The notes under the pieces: generated by a model
Databases searched by the model: none
What the model was told of the DNA's origin: nothing
The model's input: only the letters and a program-made list of their open reading frames with translations
Shown: piece after piece, positions 55,231-64,000 of the stretch
Layout: every line of letters begins with the position of its first letter
Numbering within the stretch: position 1 is the first letter of the stretch
Origin: Megaustenia siamemsis
Lineage: Eukaryota; Mollusca; Gastropoda; Stylommatophora; Ariophantidae
Assembly (NCBI GenBank): GCA_032433765.1
Contig: JAVIAB010000124.1
Location: forward strand, 72,465,746 to 72,529,745
Reading direction: 5' to 3'
DNA: 64,000 nt
Made by a program: the position numbers and the translations under genes

Positions 55231-55439
55231 AAGCATAGGCTACAAATCTATGACATGTAGGACCCAGTCCACTAATTGCCAAGACACACCCAGACGATCA
55301 TTTTCTATGTGGAGAAAGCCACACAATGTCACCGCCATCACCTAGGAATAACCCAAACTCATGAATGCCACTGCAAAGTGGTAGCCCAAACTCCGAAACA
55401 CATTTTTAAGGACCATGTTGAACTTTAACATCAAACCTG
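55231..55439. other. Nothing recognised
   Basis: Short spacer without identified features. Confidence 0.4.
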
Positions 55440-55850
55440 ATCTAATAACAGAGACGTGGAACAAAAACATTGGAAATACTATGAGAGAACTGCAAACTTC
55501 ATCTTGGTGTCAGGTGAAAATCATAACATGACCAGAACAATTTTTGAACACAGAGAGAGAGTGGAAGAGAAACTACCCATAGTGAGAAACAAATATGTGA
55601 TGATGGATATAAAAAGTACTATATACAACTCAGCATTTCTGCCTGTATTTTGTTACTAGTGTTAAAAATGAATATTAACAGTAAAGAAAGAAAAAGATCA
55701 CAATTACTGAAATCAGATGTCTTTGAAGATCGCTTAATATAATAAAAGACAATGATAAAAGAAAAAATTAGGAAAAGAGTAGGAGTAACAACTGAGCTTC
55801 ATCCAGTGACAATAAATGGTTTGGTAACAGGATTACCAACAAACAGCTGC
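55440..55850 (+). pseudogene. RTE-like LINE C-terminal fragment
   Basis: Contains STIYNSAFLPVFCY, then ITITEIRCL and a KNDRK..KRRSNN region. This is the 'YNS.FLP.L.YGSE…TE.R.LR..' block of RTE-like LINEs, heavily decayed. Confidence 0.5.
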
Positions 55851-55862
55851 TTTTCACAAGTA

Positions 55863-56810
55863 TTAACCCTCCATACCGCTGTCCCTAGTTTCCTGTAATT
55901 TCCTAATCTGCTGCTATGCCGCTGTCCCTAATTTTTGGTACTTTGCCTAGTACGTGAAAAAATGCATCACAAACTAAAAATAACCAACCAATCGTGGTTA
56001 AACCTCATAGTTAGCCATTGCAAATGTCTGCCCCCATATGTATGAATTGACATTGTGTGGTTTGACGTGAACAAATTATGAAAATTGACAGTGAAACAAG
56101 TGGCTGATGAACCAAGCACTTCAACAGGAGAGCGAAGTAGGTCTAGGCTTTTCACATTCCAACAGGAGATCAATACTTTCATGAATTCAGACTTTGAGGA
56201 GTCAGATTTTCATTAAAAATATGTTTCTAGTTCAAGCGACACAGACAGTGAGAGTTCGAGTGATAGGAGAATCTTGAACTTTATAGATCTAGAGCTAGAT
56301 CGATAGTAAGAGATGTTGGACATGTCCCTCAAATAGATGATGGTGGTACCTCAGTGTGAAACAAGCCTCATCTTGCTGGATGGATTGACACACAAAGATG
56401 GAATATTGCTGCTAGATGAAAGGTGGACCTATTTTCTACAATGTCTCCAAGTTCTATCTTATTCTAACCACATGTTTGCATGTAACTAACATTTTTCTAT
56501 ATCATGTTGGTTTTTTCTATTTAGTGCTCAGGAGCCTAGAGACAGTTAGGTTCAGGGCCTCAGGTCTGGTAGGGTAGATGCAACAACAGAAGAGGGAGAG
56601 GAAGACCTCCTAAGACAATTGGACATTTCGACCAAATATCTGACATTACACTAAGCTTGTGAACCAAGGAGCACTTTCCAAAACACTCCATTTTCCTTCA
56701 ACACTGAAATGCAAAAGAAGATAGAAAACAGGAACAAAATATAATAATTTTATTATGGACAAGGTCCAACAAATGTGTAATGTGCAGTTTGACAGTTTTT
56801 GTTTAGTCTT
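55863..56810 (+). pseudogene. piggyBac-type transposon remnant
   Basis: Starts TTAA at 55863-55866 followed by CCCTCCATACCGC, the TTAA-CCC end format of piggyBac elements, with the 15-bp subterminal direct repeat AT(A/G)CCGCTGTCCCTA at 55873-55887 and 55916-55930. A Ser/Asp/Glu-rich N-terminal reading follows (ADEPSTSTGERSRSRLFTFQ, then FEESDFH and SSSSDTDSESSSDRRI, 56098-56290). Near 56600-56760 there is a C-terminal-like reading: GRGRPPK, then TKEHFPKHSIFLQH and NKCVMCS (the 'RLT.RHFP…CVVC' end of piggyBac transposases). The catalytic middle is deleted, and no right end with TTAA was found. Confidence 0.6.
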
Positions 56811-56913
56811 TCACATCTTATGCTTTGAATAGCCATATAGACATACTTTGAAATATTTTTTTTTCTAAACATTTAAACAAAGCTTCAAAATATTTCTTTG
56901 AATGTTTAAACAG

Positions 56914-57009
56914 GCTGTGGTTTCAGATACAGTTGTCGCAGACAGCTTTAAAATTGCTCAGAAAACTAGTATGGAAGAGCTCAATCTAAATTTTAATTCT
57001 CCACTGAAG
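56914..57009 (+). CDS. C2-gene exon (linker or helical segment)
   Basis: Bounded by ATGTTTAAACAG and GTATGA, 96 bp, 32 codons, phase 0 at both ends. Encodes AVVSDTVVADSFKIAQKTSM then EELNLNFNSPLK. The amphipathic pattern at the start could form a helix. It continues in frame from 35044-35106 (with or without the micro-exon at 42664). No domain is recognised. Support comes from splice consensus and phase, so it may belong to a different transcript. Confidence 0.6.
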
Positions 57010-57622
57010 GTATGACAGTCATTATTCAACTTCAAAACACTAATCCAACACCAATACTATAATGTTAAATCTTTTGAACAAATATAAGTAGGCCTAATGC
57101 TACTGCACATTTTAACTCAAAGAAGTGCTTGGTTTTTTTTAAAGTATTTTTGTATATTTCAGATTCCTATATGTGGACAACCACAGAAGTCAATATTCGG
57201 TTTGAACCTTAGCTTATTATATATATTGCTAAACTGGATGAGTTTTTATTTAGTGTAAATGTTTTTGAAATTAGAGTGTGTCTGTTTAATAATGTGACCT
57301 AATTTCTTTGTAACTAAAAATAAACACTACCTAACACACAACATAAACAGTTGGGGGGGGGGGGGGTGTAAGTGAAAATTATTATATAAATCTTTAATAA
57401 AATTATTTACAACATTCATATATAAATTAATGAAAATACATTGAAAAAATATTTTTTTAATAAGTTAGTAGTACACAGTTTTATAATGTATATAAAGTAA
57501 CAAATAATAGTCAAATTGCTCTCTATATTATACAGACACATCTAGTTCAACAAATCTAATGTTAGAAAGGAAGAATGCCATAATTCATTTGAAACGAAAT
57601 TACAATTAAAGAAATATTATGT

Positions 57623-57702
<80 letters not shown>

Positions 57703-57864
57703 CGCAAAGGTTATAAAAATATAATATAATAGGTAATTAAATAAGTTTATGTGCACATGCAAACACACACACTTACACACTCTCATACACAAACCAAAAT
57801 ATGCAATGAATGAAAGAAACCTGACATGCTGGTTAGGAAGACATTTCCATCAGTTATCAGTCAT
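57010..57864. other. Non-coding, with simple repeats
   Basis: Holds a G14-type run at about 57353-57366 and a TA microsatellite at 57628-57693. No coding signal. Confidence 0.6.
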
Positions 57865-58840
57865 ATTATAACTTCTTCTTTTCAACTCCCTGTGGAGCAA
57901 AGATCTTCAACAAATACTTTCCAAGCAGTTCTGTTTCTTGCCATTCTTTTAAGATCATTTCCATGTCTTCCCCATCATTGTCATCTCTGTTTCCACCAAG
58001 AATATTTTGGTTTTCCTCTTTGTTTTCTCCAAGAATATTTTGGTTTTCCTCTTTGTCTCTACCCCTGGGGATTCCAAAATATGACCTATTGTCTAATACT
58101 CTCTGCTGGATTTGCAAGTGTGCATCCTATCCAATGACATAGTCTTTATTTTATCTCTTTGCCTGCTGATATTTGACTGATACTTTTCCATAAGTCTATT
58201 TTAGTGATTTTGTTCTGATATTTATACTTTTATTCTGCACAAGCATCCATTAATGATGGTCTGTATCTTTGTGATTGTCATTTTTATTGTTCTCCATGTT
58301 TCACAGCCGTATTATAGGACTGATTTAACATTGGAGTTGAACATTTTTATTTTTGTATTAAACCTAATTTCTTTGGATTTCCATGTGTTTCCTAGTGCAA
58401 CAAAGGCTCCTATTGCTTTTGTATCCTTATTTTGGTATTATTTTCTGTTCCTCCTTCTTTGTCTATATTACTGCCCAGATATATATATAAGATTGTATGC
58501 CTAATAGTAAGTCTAGTAGAGGTTTTTCTCCTATTGTTATTTGGTTATTGCCAACTGAATTCATTCTCATAATTTTGGTCTTATCTCTATATATTTTCAG
58601 TCCCAGCTGTTGTGATCTCTTAATCAAGTATGCTCATTTTGTCTTGCATCTGTTGATAATTATGTAATAGGAGAGATACGTCATCAGCAAAGTGTAAGTC
58701 ATCAAGTTGCTTGGTCAGTGACCAGTGGATTTCATTTCTGTTGTTCTGAGTTATTTTCATAATCCAATCTATGGCCAGCAGAATGAGAAATGGAGATAGA
58801 AGGCACCTGTTACTGCATCTATGATCTGCTGCTACCCACA
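57865..58840 (-). pseudogene. RTE-like LINE family G, second copy
   Basis: The - strand from 58840: CLLSPFLILLAIDWIMKITQ, DDLHFADDVSLLLHN (FADD kept, 58690), then QLGLKIYRDKTKI. It goes on to the GRDKEENQNILG region near 58000, which is a tandem duplication (AAGAATATTTTGGTTTTCC twice at about 57999-58052) replacing the GRPRNSWRR block, and the 3' coding end. Collinear with 39865-40830. Several frameshifts. Confidence 0.8.
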
Positions 58841-59367
58841 ATTTTATTCTTCATTTTGTTGATTTATCCTTGATGTACTTACTATCTTAATGTCCATCAG
58901 CATAAGAGTGAAATTTCTGAGTCACATGAACAGGTGGTTGAATGGTTAAGAGCTCTGTTAAGAAATATATAAACATTTGTTCATTACAAGATAAATATTT
59001 ATGTAATAACTAAAGCTATAAATTGTATTCTTTTAGATAACAAAAGCATTACTGGACAAAAGATACATAAATGAACCCTTCTTAAAAATGCATTGTAGCA
59101 ATAAATTGTTTGTTTATTATCATTGCAAAAAAAAGCAGACCTCCCTATGTATATGTGAACTGTTGCAAACATTTCCATAGCAACTGTTGCTAGGGGAAGA
59201 AAATAATTAAATGAAGCACAAATATTCACATTTTTTGTTTAAATTATTAAATACTATGTTTTATCTATAAAAACACACAAAAATGACAGACTCTGCTTTC
59301 AGAAACCTAATAGAGCAAAGAAACACACTTGCATTTGAGACATACATATACCACAATGTTAACATAC
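58841..59367. other. Nothing recognised
   Basis: AT-rich sequence. A likely first intron if the minus-strand exon at 59368 is real. Confidence 0.4.
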
Positions 59368-59510
59368 CTCACTGCGAGTATTGAGCTTGTTGACTCAAGT
59401 TCAGTATCTTCATCATCCTTAGTTAACAATTCCCCATCTGTAATGATATCATCACTATCTGCAGCACTTAAATTCAAAATAGGGATGTAGCCAGAATCAT
59501 TAGATGACAT
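59368..59510 (-). CDS. Candidate first coding exon of an unknown minus-strand gene
   Basis: From an ATG at 59508-59510 (another in-frame ATG at 59540) the - strand reads MSSNDSGYIPILNLSAADSD, DIITDGELLTKDDEDTELES, TSSILAV and ends in GAG|GTATGTT, a good splice donor, in phase 2. The sequence is acidic and Ser/Asp-rich without domain signature, as in many cytosolic N-terminal tails. Base composition is less AT-rich than its surroundings. No matching second exon was found, so it may belong to a gene running leftwards or be chance. Confidence 0.4.
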
Positions 59511-59854
59511 TTTATTTGTAAAATGATCAATTTTAGACACTCAGTTGAAGAGACTTGAACTGTCAACTACTAAAATGGCATTATTGGACAAAAATAATTT
59601 TGCATGCTCTCCAGATTAATTTTTTTTAAATTAAAATTGAAAAATATTTTTTTTTTTACATTTTATTAAAGTCTTAGATATTAATTTTGATATTATGTGA
59701 TATCTCTTAATTTTTTTCCTCAAAAAATATCTTATAAAAGGCTCGACTAATATCAGAGAGCCCATAGGAAAGAAAGTTCCGAAGGTAATGTACCAGGATG
59801 TTTAGGAGTTAATAAACCATGAAAAAATATGGCAGACGTGTTCTAGACATTCTG
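59511..59854. other. Nothing recognised
   Basis: Very AT-rich, with T runs. Confidence 0.4.
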
Positions 59855-59864
59855 GGACACAGTC

Positions 59865-60000
59865 ATCCTACGCTATGGTCTTGACCCAGTATTCTGGACT
59901 GTTATGGGATTTGCTCTTCGACAAGACCACAGTAAAGTGCAAGTCCTACTCAGACATTGACATATATCAGTTTGTAGAGCATGGTCTGCAGAGTGCTATC
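59865..60000 (+). pseudogene. Decayed fragment resembling a DNA polymerase B-like ORF
   Basis: One frame reads YGLDPVFWTVMGFA, and after a +1 shift another reads LLFDKTTVKCKSYSDIDIYQ then FVEHGLQSAIG. The pattern 'YGLDP..(Y/W)…G…W..LL.KT.V…..L.DIDM..F.E.G.RGG' is one I associate with polymerase-B-like ORFs of Maverick/Polinton-type elements. This is family memory and the fragment is short, so the assignment is weak. Confidence 0.3.
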
Positions 60001-60215
60001 GGAACACTTTTATTTTTTTCTTAATATGACCTTGGTAGCTCCATAAGTCCAGTTGCGATGCTCCTTACCAAGCTGAATACTTACTTTAGTTAGTATCCTT
60101 TTTCTGCTGTTGCTTCTATACAATCCTTGCCAGCCCTGATCTTGTTCGGATCACATACTCTCCTTATGACTCTTCTACCTTGGCCATCCAGGATTTTCCA
60201 TGTCTGAGGAGCCTG
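60001..60215 (-). pseudogene. I-like LINE (family V), downstream half
   Basis: The 'GCCATCCAGGATTTTCCATG', 'GATCACATACTCTC.TTATG' and 'CTTTAGTTAG' blocks match 39495-39640 (-). It is the continuation of 62151-62365 across the inserted Penelope-like element. Confidence 0.7.
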
Positions 60216-60227
60216 CCCTTGGTAGCA
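60216..60227. repeat. Target-site duplication, left copy
   Basis: CCCTTGGTAGCA, repeated exactly at 62139-62150. Confidence 0.85.
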
Positions 60228-62138
60228 GTAAAGGAGTAAAGGCATCAAGATGCGAAGCTGCTATAAAGCTGATGATAATGACAATTTTATAAAAAAAAAA
60301 AAAAAAAGAAGAAAAAAAGTTGTATGATAACAGCTTTACATGGTAATTAACAAAACAAAAGTCGACGTTTCGGCCAAGTAGGCCTTCTGCTGGAACAACA
60401 AACACAAAAAATATATATGAGGATATGTACACAAATCTCACTACATGGCGATAATATGCTAGATACTCAAGAAAGGAAATAAAAAAAGGCCACTTCCCTG
60501 TGGTCCAGAGCATAGTCAGCTTCTGAATGAACTAAAATAAGTGGGCAGGCTGACCAACTATATATCTCACTGACCAGACAGTCAGGTGAGAATACGGAAG
60601 GGTTCTAAAAATATGGGGAGGTGGGTACAAGATACGTATAAACTGTGTATATCTAAATGTGCGTGAGCACAGTGAACAGATGTGTAAAAAAGCATGTGTA
60701 TATAACCATACATGCGTACAAGCATAAATCCGTATATATTACCACAAAGCACACAAAAGAAAACCCAAAGGTGTCCAAATGGGCCAATACATATTCAGAA
60801 AAATATACATACATGTATAGGTTTGGTAGTGCATGGGGATAAGAAATGTGTGGTAGGTATCCTATGTGAATGAGAGTGATTTGTTCATGCCTTGGGGGGA
60901 CAGCGAACCCAACTGGACAATGAGGCGATTCTCAAGGGTGAACAGTCTATGATTGCTGGAGTAACACGAGACAATGCCAGTAACTTGCATGTCAGGTTTA
61001 CCACTATGGCCAGGTGAGTTGAAATGGGCAGACACCGGGCTGCCAGTCTTTCACTCAACATCACGAAGATGCTCACAAAATCTGTCACTCAAGCGTTGTC
61101 CAGACTCGCCTGCATACATCATCTGGCAATGCTTACATATTATGGCGTAGATAATATTCCGTGACACACAAGTGAACCCTCCTTGATGTCGAATCGCCTA
61201 TTAGGGAACAAGACCGAATCGGTGCAAAGCACATAGTCACAAATTCTGCAAACTCTTATGTCCACAACGAACAGCACCAAGGTGTTTGTGGTTTGAGCAT
61301 GGGAGGTGGCTCATGACAAGAATGTTTCCTGGGGAACAGGCAAATAATTGCAACGCTGCGGTAAAGCTGAAGAACAAGGATGGACGAGGAGTAGAAGCCC
61401 CAAGAATGTCTCCTGTCGCTTTTGAAGTTTGAAGGCGACCAAAGGAGGATCACTGAAAAGTAGGCGGGTAGTGGGATCTGAGTGGAGAATGGAGCGGTAC
61501 TGGTTAAGGATTCTCACCGCAGCCAAGTTGTGAGGGTGGTAGGTGAGGGTAAATATAGTCCTATCAGAGGAATGGTGAGTAGATGGGGTGAGTACCACAG
61601 GACAGGAAATATTGAGAGCTCGTTGGAAGGTAGATTGAAGAAACGAGTCAGGATAGAGACAACACCTAAAGAAATTAAAATCAGGTGGGCCTGTTGGAGA
61701 AAATCTTGATCATCCTGGCAGATATGAGGAAAGTCATAATAATTGAGAATATGAAATTTAATCTCTGCAGTGAGATGTATGAGACGAGGTGTAGAGAAGA
61801 TATCAGTGGACATCTGTGGGTTTTTATAAGATGGAAGTGTGGAGGCTGGAGGTACCAAGGGAGATGATCAGATCAAGAAAGATGATGGACGAGGTAGAGA
61901 TATGTGATATAATTTTGATGGATTTATGAAAGTTGTCAATGTAGTCGATGAACCTAGAGATGTCATCTTCAGGCAAGTCAGTCAATCCAAAACCGTCATT
62001 GATGTACCGGAGGTATTTATGGGGAAGGGGGCCACAGTACGAGTTCAGTATTTGATGTTCAAGGTGACCCAGGAGCAGACAAGCATAACTAGGACCCATC
62101 TTGGTTCCCATAGCTACACCACTGACTTGGTCATAGGT
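60228..62138 (-). mobile_element. Penelope-like element, 5'-truncated, with GIY-YIG relic
   Basis: On the - strand from 62138: GVAMGTKMGPSYACLLLG, HKYLRYINDGFGL (RT motif with the catalytic Asp pair as IND), then HKSIKIISHISTSSIIFLDL (61824-62115), the RT C-terminal part, and a long frameshifted region. Near 61000-61170 comes the C-terminal endonuclease reading (IYAI.CKHCQMMYAGESGQ, LSDRFCEHLRDV), a GIY-YIG domain as in Penelope-like retroelements. The 3' portion carries the hammerhead-like core (60361-60405), a T-rich run and a terminal piece (60228-60297) inverted relative to the rest. Flanked by a perfect 12-bp duplication and nested in an I-like LINE. No longer functional: stops throughout. 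Confidence 0.85.
60300..60410 (-). ncRNA. Hammerhead-ribozyme-like core in Penelope-like element, copy 3
   Basis: The - strand order is GTTCCAGCAGAAGGCC, TACTT, GGCC-GAAAC-GTCGAC, then TTTTGTTTTGTTAATT and AAAGCTGTTATCATACAAC. GGCC/GGCC can form a 4-bp stem next to GAAA, as in stem II of hammerhead ribozymes, but the CUGANGA box is degenerate (CAGCAGA). Hammerheads are known from Penelope-like elements. Self-cleavage of this copy is unlikely. Confidence 0.45.
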
Positions 62139-62150
62139 CCCTTGGTAGCA
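62139..62150. repeat. Target-site duplication, right copy
   Basis: CCCTTGGTAGCA, identical to 60216-60227. Confidence 0.85.
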
Positions 62151-62400
62151 CCAATTTCTTAATGCAAGGGATAATTTATTTTTCTTACCATGTTCAAATA
62201 AGCCCAGACCTGAACATATCTATGTCACACCGTAATGCTCGGTAAGTCAATAGGTACCTATTTTGAATGGATAGATGTATTTCTGATGCATCTGAGAACT
62301 GCCTGTAGGCCCACATTCTGAACCCTGTCCAACCTTGCGATCTGAGTTAATGAGAGAGTGAGCGTACCCAAACAATAATCTAATAAACCTATAACTTCTT
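62151..62400 (-). pseudogene. I-like LINE (family V), upstream half
   Basis: The - strand reads LTLSLTQIARLDRVQNVGLQ, AVLRCIRNTS, IDLPSIT and YVQVWAYLNMVRK, the RT thumb series also seen at 39600-39860. It breaks at the duplication 62139-62150 where the Penelope-like element entered. Confidence 0.7.
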
Positions 62401-62880
62401 GGTAGACATGAGATATATTCATGACTTGAAGAAAAGAATTGAGTTGCCATGGACGGAGGAAGAATCAGAGATCATAAATCTTATTCAGAGAGATGCAAAA
62501 AAGTACCGCCATATAGTTTTAAAAAGGAGGCCATACCATATCTCACAAGTCACTGTATAGCCGCAAGGAGTAAACCCAGCATTTTTACTAGTAGAGGTAC
62601 TTATCAATAGGTGCTTATCCAGATTTAGCATGTGGGAAGCACTTACACTTAGCAGCATCTATATATGGATGACATGTGATGTGTATCGGCACTTGAAACC
62701 TAGCCTAGCATACACGCAGGAAGAGATTTTGCCTAATGAACTACTTCTTCTTCAATCACCAAAGAGTTCATTGAGATATTCCTTTGTTAACAAAACCTGT
62801 GTGAACCAAATCCCAGGACACACTTTCAAAACCCTAATCTCATATCGAAGAAACAATCATCACCAGCATGCAGCATAAAA
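62401..62880 (+). other. Unidentified, possibly old retroelement coding
   Basis: Fairly open on the + strand (RIELPWTEEESEIINLIQRD, and later a LYMDDM-like triplet string at about 62655 in another frame, resembling an RT 'YMDD' box). The evidence is too thin to name an element. Confidence 0.25.
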
Positions 62881-63495
62881 ATAAACAGGACAAATTTGAA
62901 ACAAGTGCAATGTGTCAAATACCTGGGCACAATAATAATATCGGATGGAAGATGCACCACGGAAATAAAAAGCAGAATAGCTCAGGCTAAAATAGCATTT
63001 CAGAAAATGAAAAATATCTTATGCATCAAGTCTATGTTAATAGAAAGGAGAAAGAGAGTTCATCGGTGCTATATTGAACCAATTCTGACCTATGGAAGTG
63101 AATCATGGACAGTAGACAAACAAATGAAAAGATGATTAGAGGCCACAGAGATGGGATTTCTCAGAAGAATGTTGAAAGTTCCCTGGACAGCTAAAAAAAC
63201 CAATGTGGAAGTTCTCAAAGAGGCCAACACAAAATGGCAGCTCCTAAAAAACATCAGAAAGAAACAATCAACATTTTTCGGGCACATCATGAGAAGAGGA
63301 AAGTTGGAATACTTGGTTACAGCTGGCAAAATAAAAGGAAAGAGAGATCGCGGACGACAAAGAGAGAAAATACTGGATAGCTTGGTGTCATGGCATGGAA
63401 AACAGTCAACAACAGAACTGATATGATGCACTGTAGATAGAACATTATGTAAGGACATGATCGCCTACGCCAACCAGTATGGCACATGATGAATC
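62881..63495 (+). pseudogene. RTE-like LINE family B, best-kept 3' copy
   Basis: In frame KQVQCVKYLGTIIISDGRCT, TEIKSRIAQAKIAFQKMKNI, EPILTYGSESWTVDKQMKR to a TGA at 63133-63135, then the same phase family blocks GFLRRMLKVPWTAKKTNVEV, FFGHIMRRGKLEYLVTAG, KGKRDRGRQREKILDSLV, and a 3' end near GGCACATGATGAATC. Its upstream sequence, AGAAACAATCATCACCAGCATG, equals the uninterrupted form of the site where RTE family A inserted at 16312. Confidence 0.8.
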
Positions 63496-63725
63496 TAGAA
63501 CAGTGGGATTAGATTTTACCTTTTCCATTAGTGAAAATAAAGTAACAATTTTATTTTTAAAACATTTCTTAATTTCCCTTTTGACTTTTTTTTTCTTTTC
63601 ATATAACTTATTTTAATTTTATTTTCTGTACAACTGCAATAAAAATTATTGAACATAAAGTAAAAAAAAAAAAAATTGTTAATATCATTTTCAAATAAAT
63701 AACATACATTTTCCTTCTCTAAGAT
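63496..63725. other. Nothing recognised
   Basis: AT-rich with A and T runs. Confidence 0.4.
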
Positions 63726-63990
63726 GAAGCAGAGTTGCTTTACTTTCCAGAAGAGAGAATTTTCTTGAAAAGATCCTTCTTTGTAAGCAGCATCTGAAAA
63801 AGCTCGACACACATTTCCTCATATTTCACTTTGGTGATCAAAATAGCTTTCAAAGTTTCCATGTTTAGCAATGTTTTATCATTTCTCCACAAGCTGTTCA
63901 TCAAAGAAAACATTCTTTCTCCTGACAGAATTCGTTCCAGCTAGACAGAAATCTCAGGCAACTTCAGAATACTCTAAACTGGCATATGAT
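63726..63990 (-). pseudogene. hAT/ZBED-type transposase C-terminal fragment
   Basis: The - strand reads LPEISV, a TAG, LERILSGERMFSLMNSLWRN, DKTLLNMETLKAILITKVKY, EEMCVELFQMLLTKKDLFKK and ILSSGK stop. The block 'ERxFSLMN..W…R..L..ET..A.L' is the dimerisation region at the C-terminus of hAT transposases and their domesticated ZBED relatives. The in-frame TAG shows it is a pseudogene. The element extends beyond the window edge on its 5' side. Confidence 0.75.
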
Positions 63991-64000
63991 TGTTTTTGAA

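Noticed and set aside
57562..57792. ORF with long Ile-Tyr repeat
   Set aside because: It is only the translation of a TA microsatellite.

Overview
This is an AT-rich metazoan (eukaryotic) window. It has no operons, ribosome binding sites, rRNA or intact tRNA genes. It is a stretch of a large, repeat-loaded animal genome: almost every recognisable open reading frame belongs to a transposable element, and the only convincing host gene is split into short exons separated by kilobases of transposon-filled intron. The mix of elements (RTE-like and I-like LINEs in many copies, tRNA-derived SINEs, a Penelope-like element, mariner, hAT and piggyBac remnants, long GATA/TATC tracts) suggests an invertebrate with a big genome. 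A cephalopod or other lophotrochozoan is my best guess, but this is inference and nothing here proves it.

Host gene. On the + strand, in-frame splice-bounded exons at 12134-12276, 15210-15296, 28857-28940, 35044-35106 and 56914-57009, with a doubtful micro-exon at 42664-42699, encode most of a C2 domain of the extended-synaptotagmin/tricalbin type followed by a linker. Every exon-exon boundary inside the window is phase 0. The introns hold nearly all the repeats described here. Two other possible host coding pieces are a cysteine-rich, internally duplicated secreted or extracellular domain (53991-54793, +) and an acidic exon with a splice donor (59368-59510, -).

Region by region. 1-7.4 kb: a mosaic of decayed LINE fragments and SINE pieces. 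7.4-10.8 kb: an almost complete I-like LINE (endonuclease, RT, RNase H) on the - strand. 11.3-15.3 kb: the first two C2 exons, a SINE, and a roughly 450-bp TATC/TGTC microsatellite that abuts a retroposon tail. 15.7-19.5 kb: an old RTE-like LINE (-) split by a young RTE copy with an 11-bp target-site duplication. 20.3-22.7 kb: more decayed LINEs. 22.8-25.8 kb: a full-length RTE LINE with an intact 980-codon ORF. 26-33 kb: two copies of an I-like LINE, a tRNA SINE and several nested insertions, including a 64-bp retroposon with a perfect 10-bp duplication. 35.2-39.2 kb: a full-length, intact I-like LINE (1277 codons) flanked by a 13-bp duplication. 39.4-46 kb: three LINEs. 46.0-47.3 kb: a mariner transposon with perfect 39-bp inverted repeats and one premature stop. 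47.4-50.1 kb: a tRNA SINE and a hAT/BED pseudogene carrying a 1.1-kb unidentified insertion. 50.9-56.8 kb: LINE fragments, the cysteine-rich ORF and a piggyBac remnant starting at TTAA. 57.8-64 kb: LINEs, a Penelope-like element with a GIY-YIG endonuclease relic inserted (12-bp duplication) into an I-like LINE, and a hAT transposase tail.

The most interesting material is the layered insertion history, several layers of which can be dated relative to each other from target-site duplications and empty sites, together with a hammerhead-ribozyme-like core that recurs three times and is tied to the Penelope-like element.
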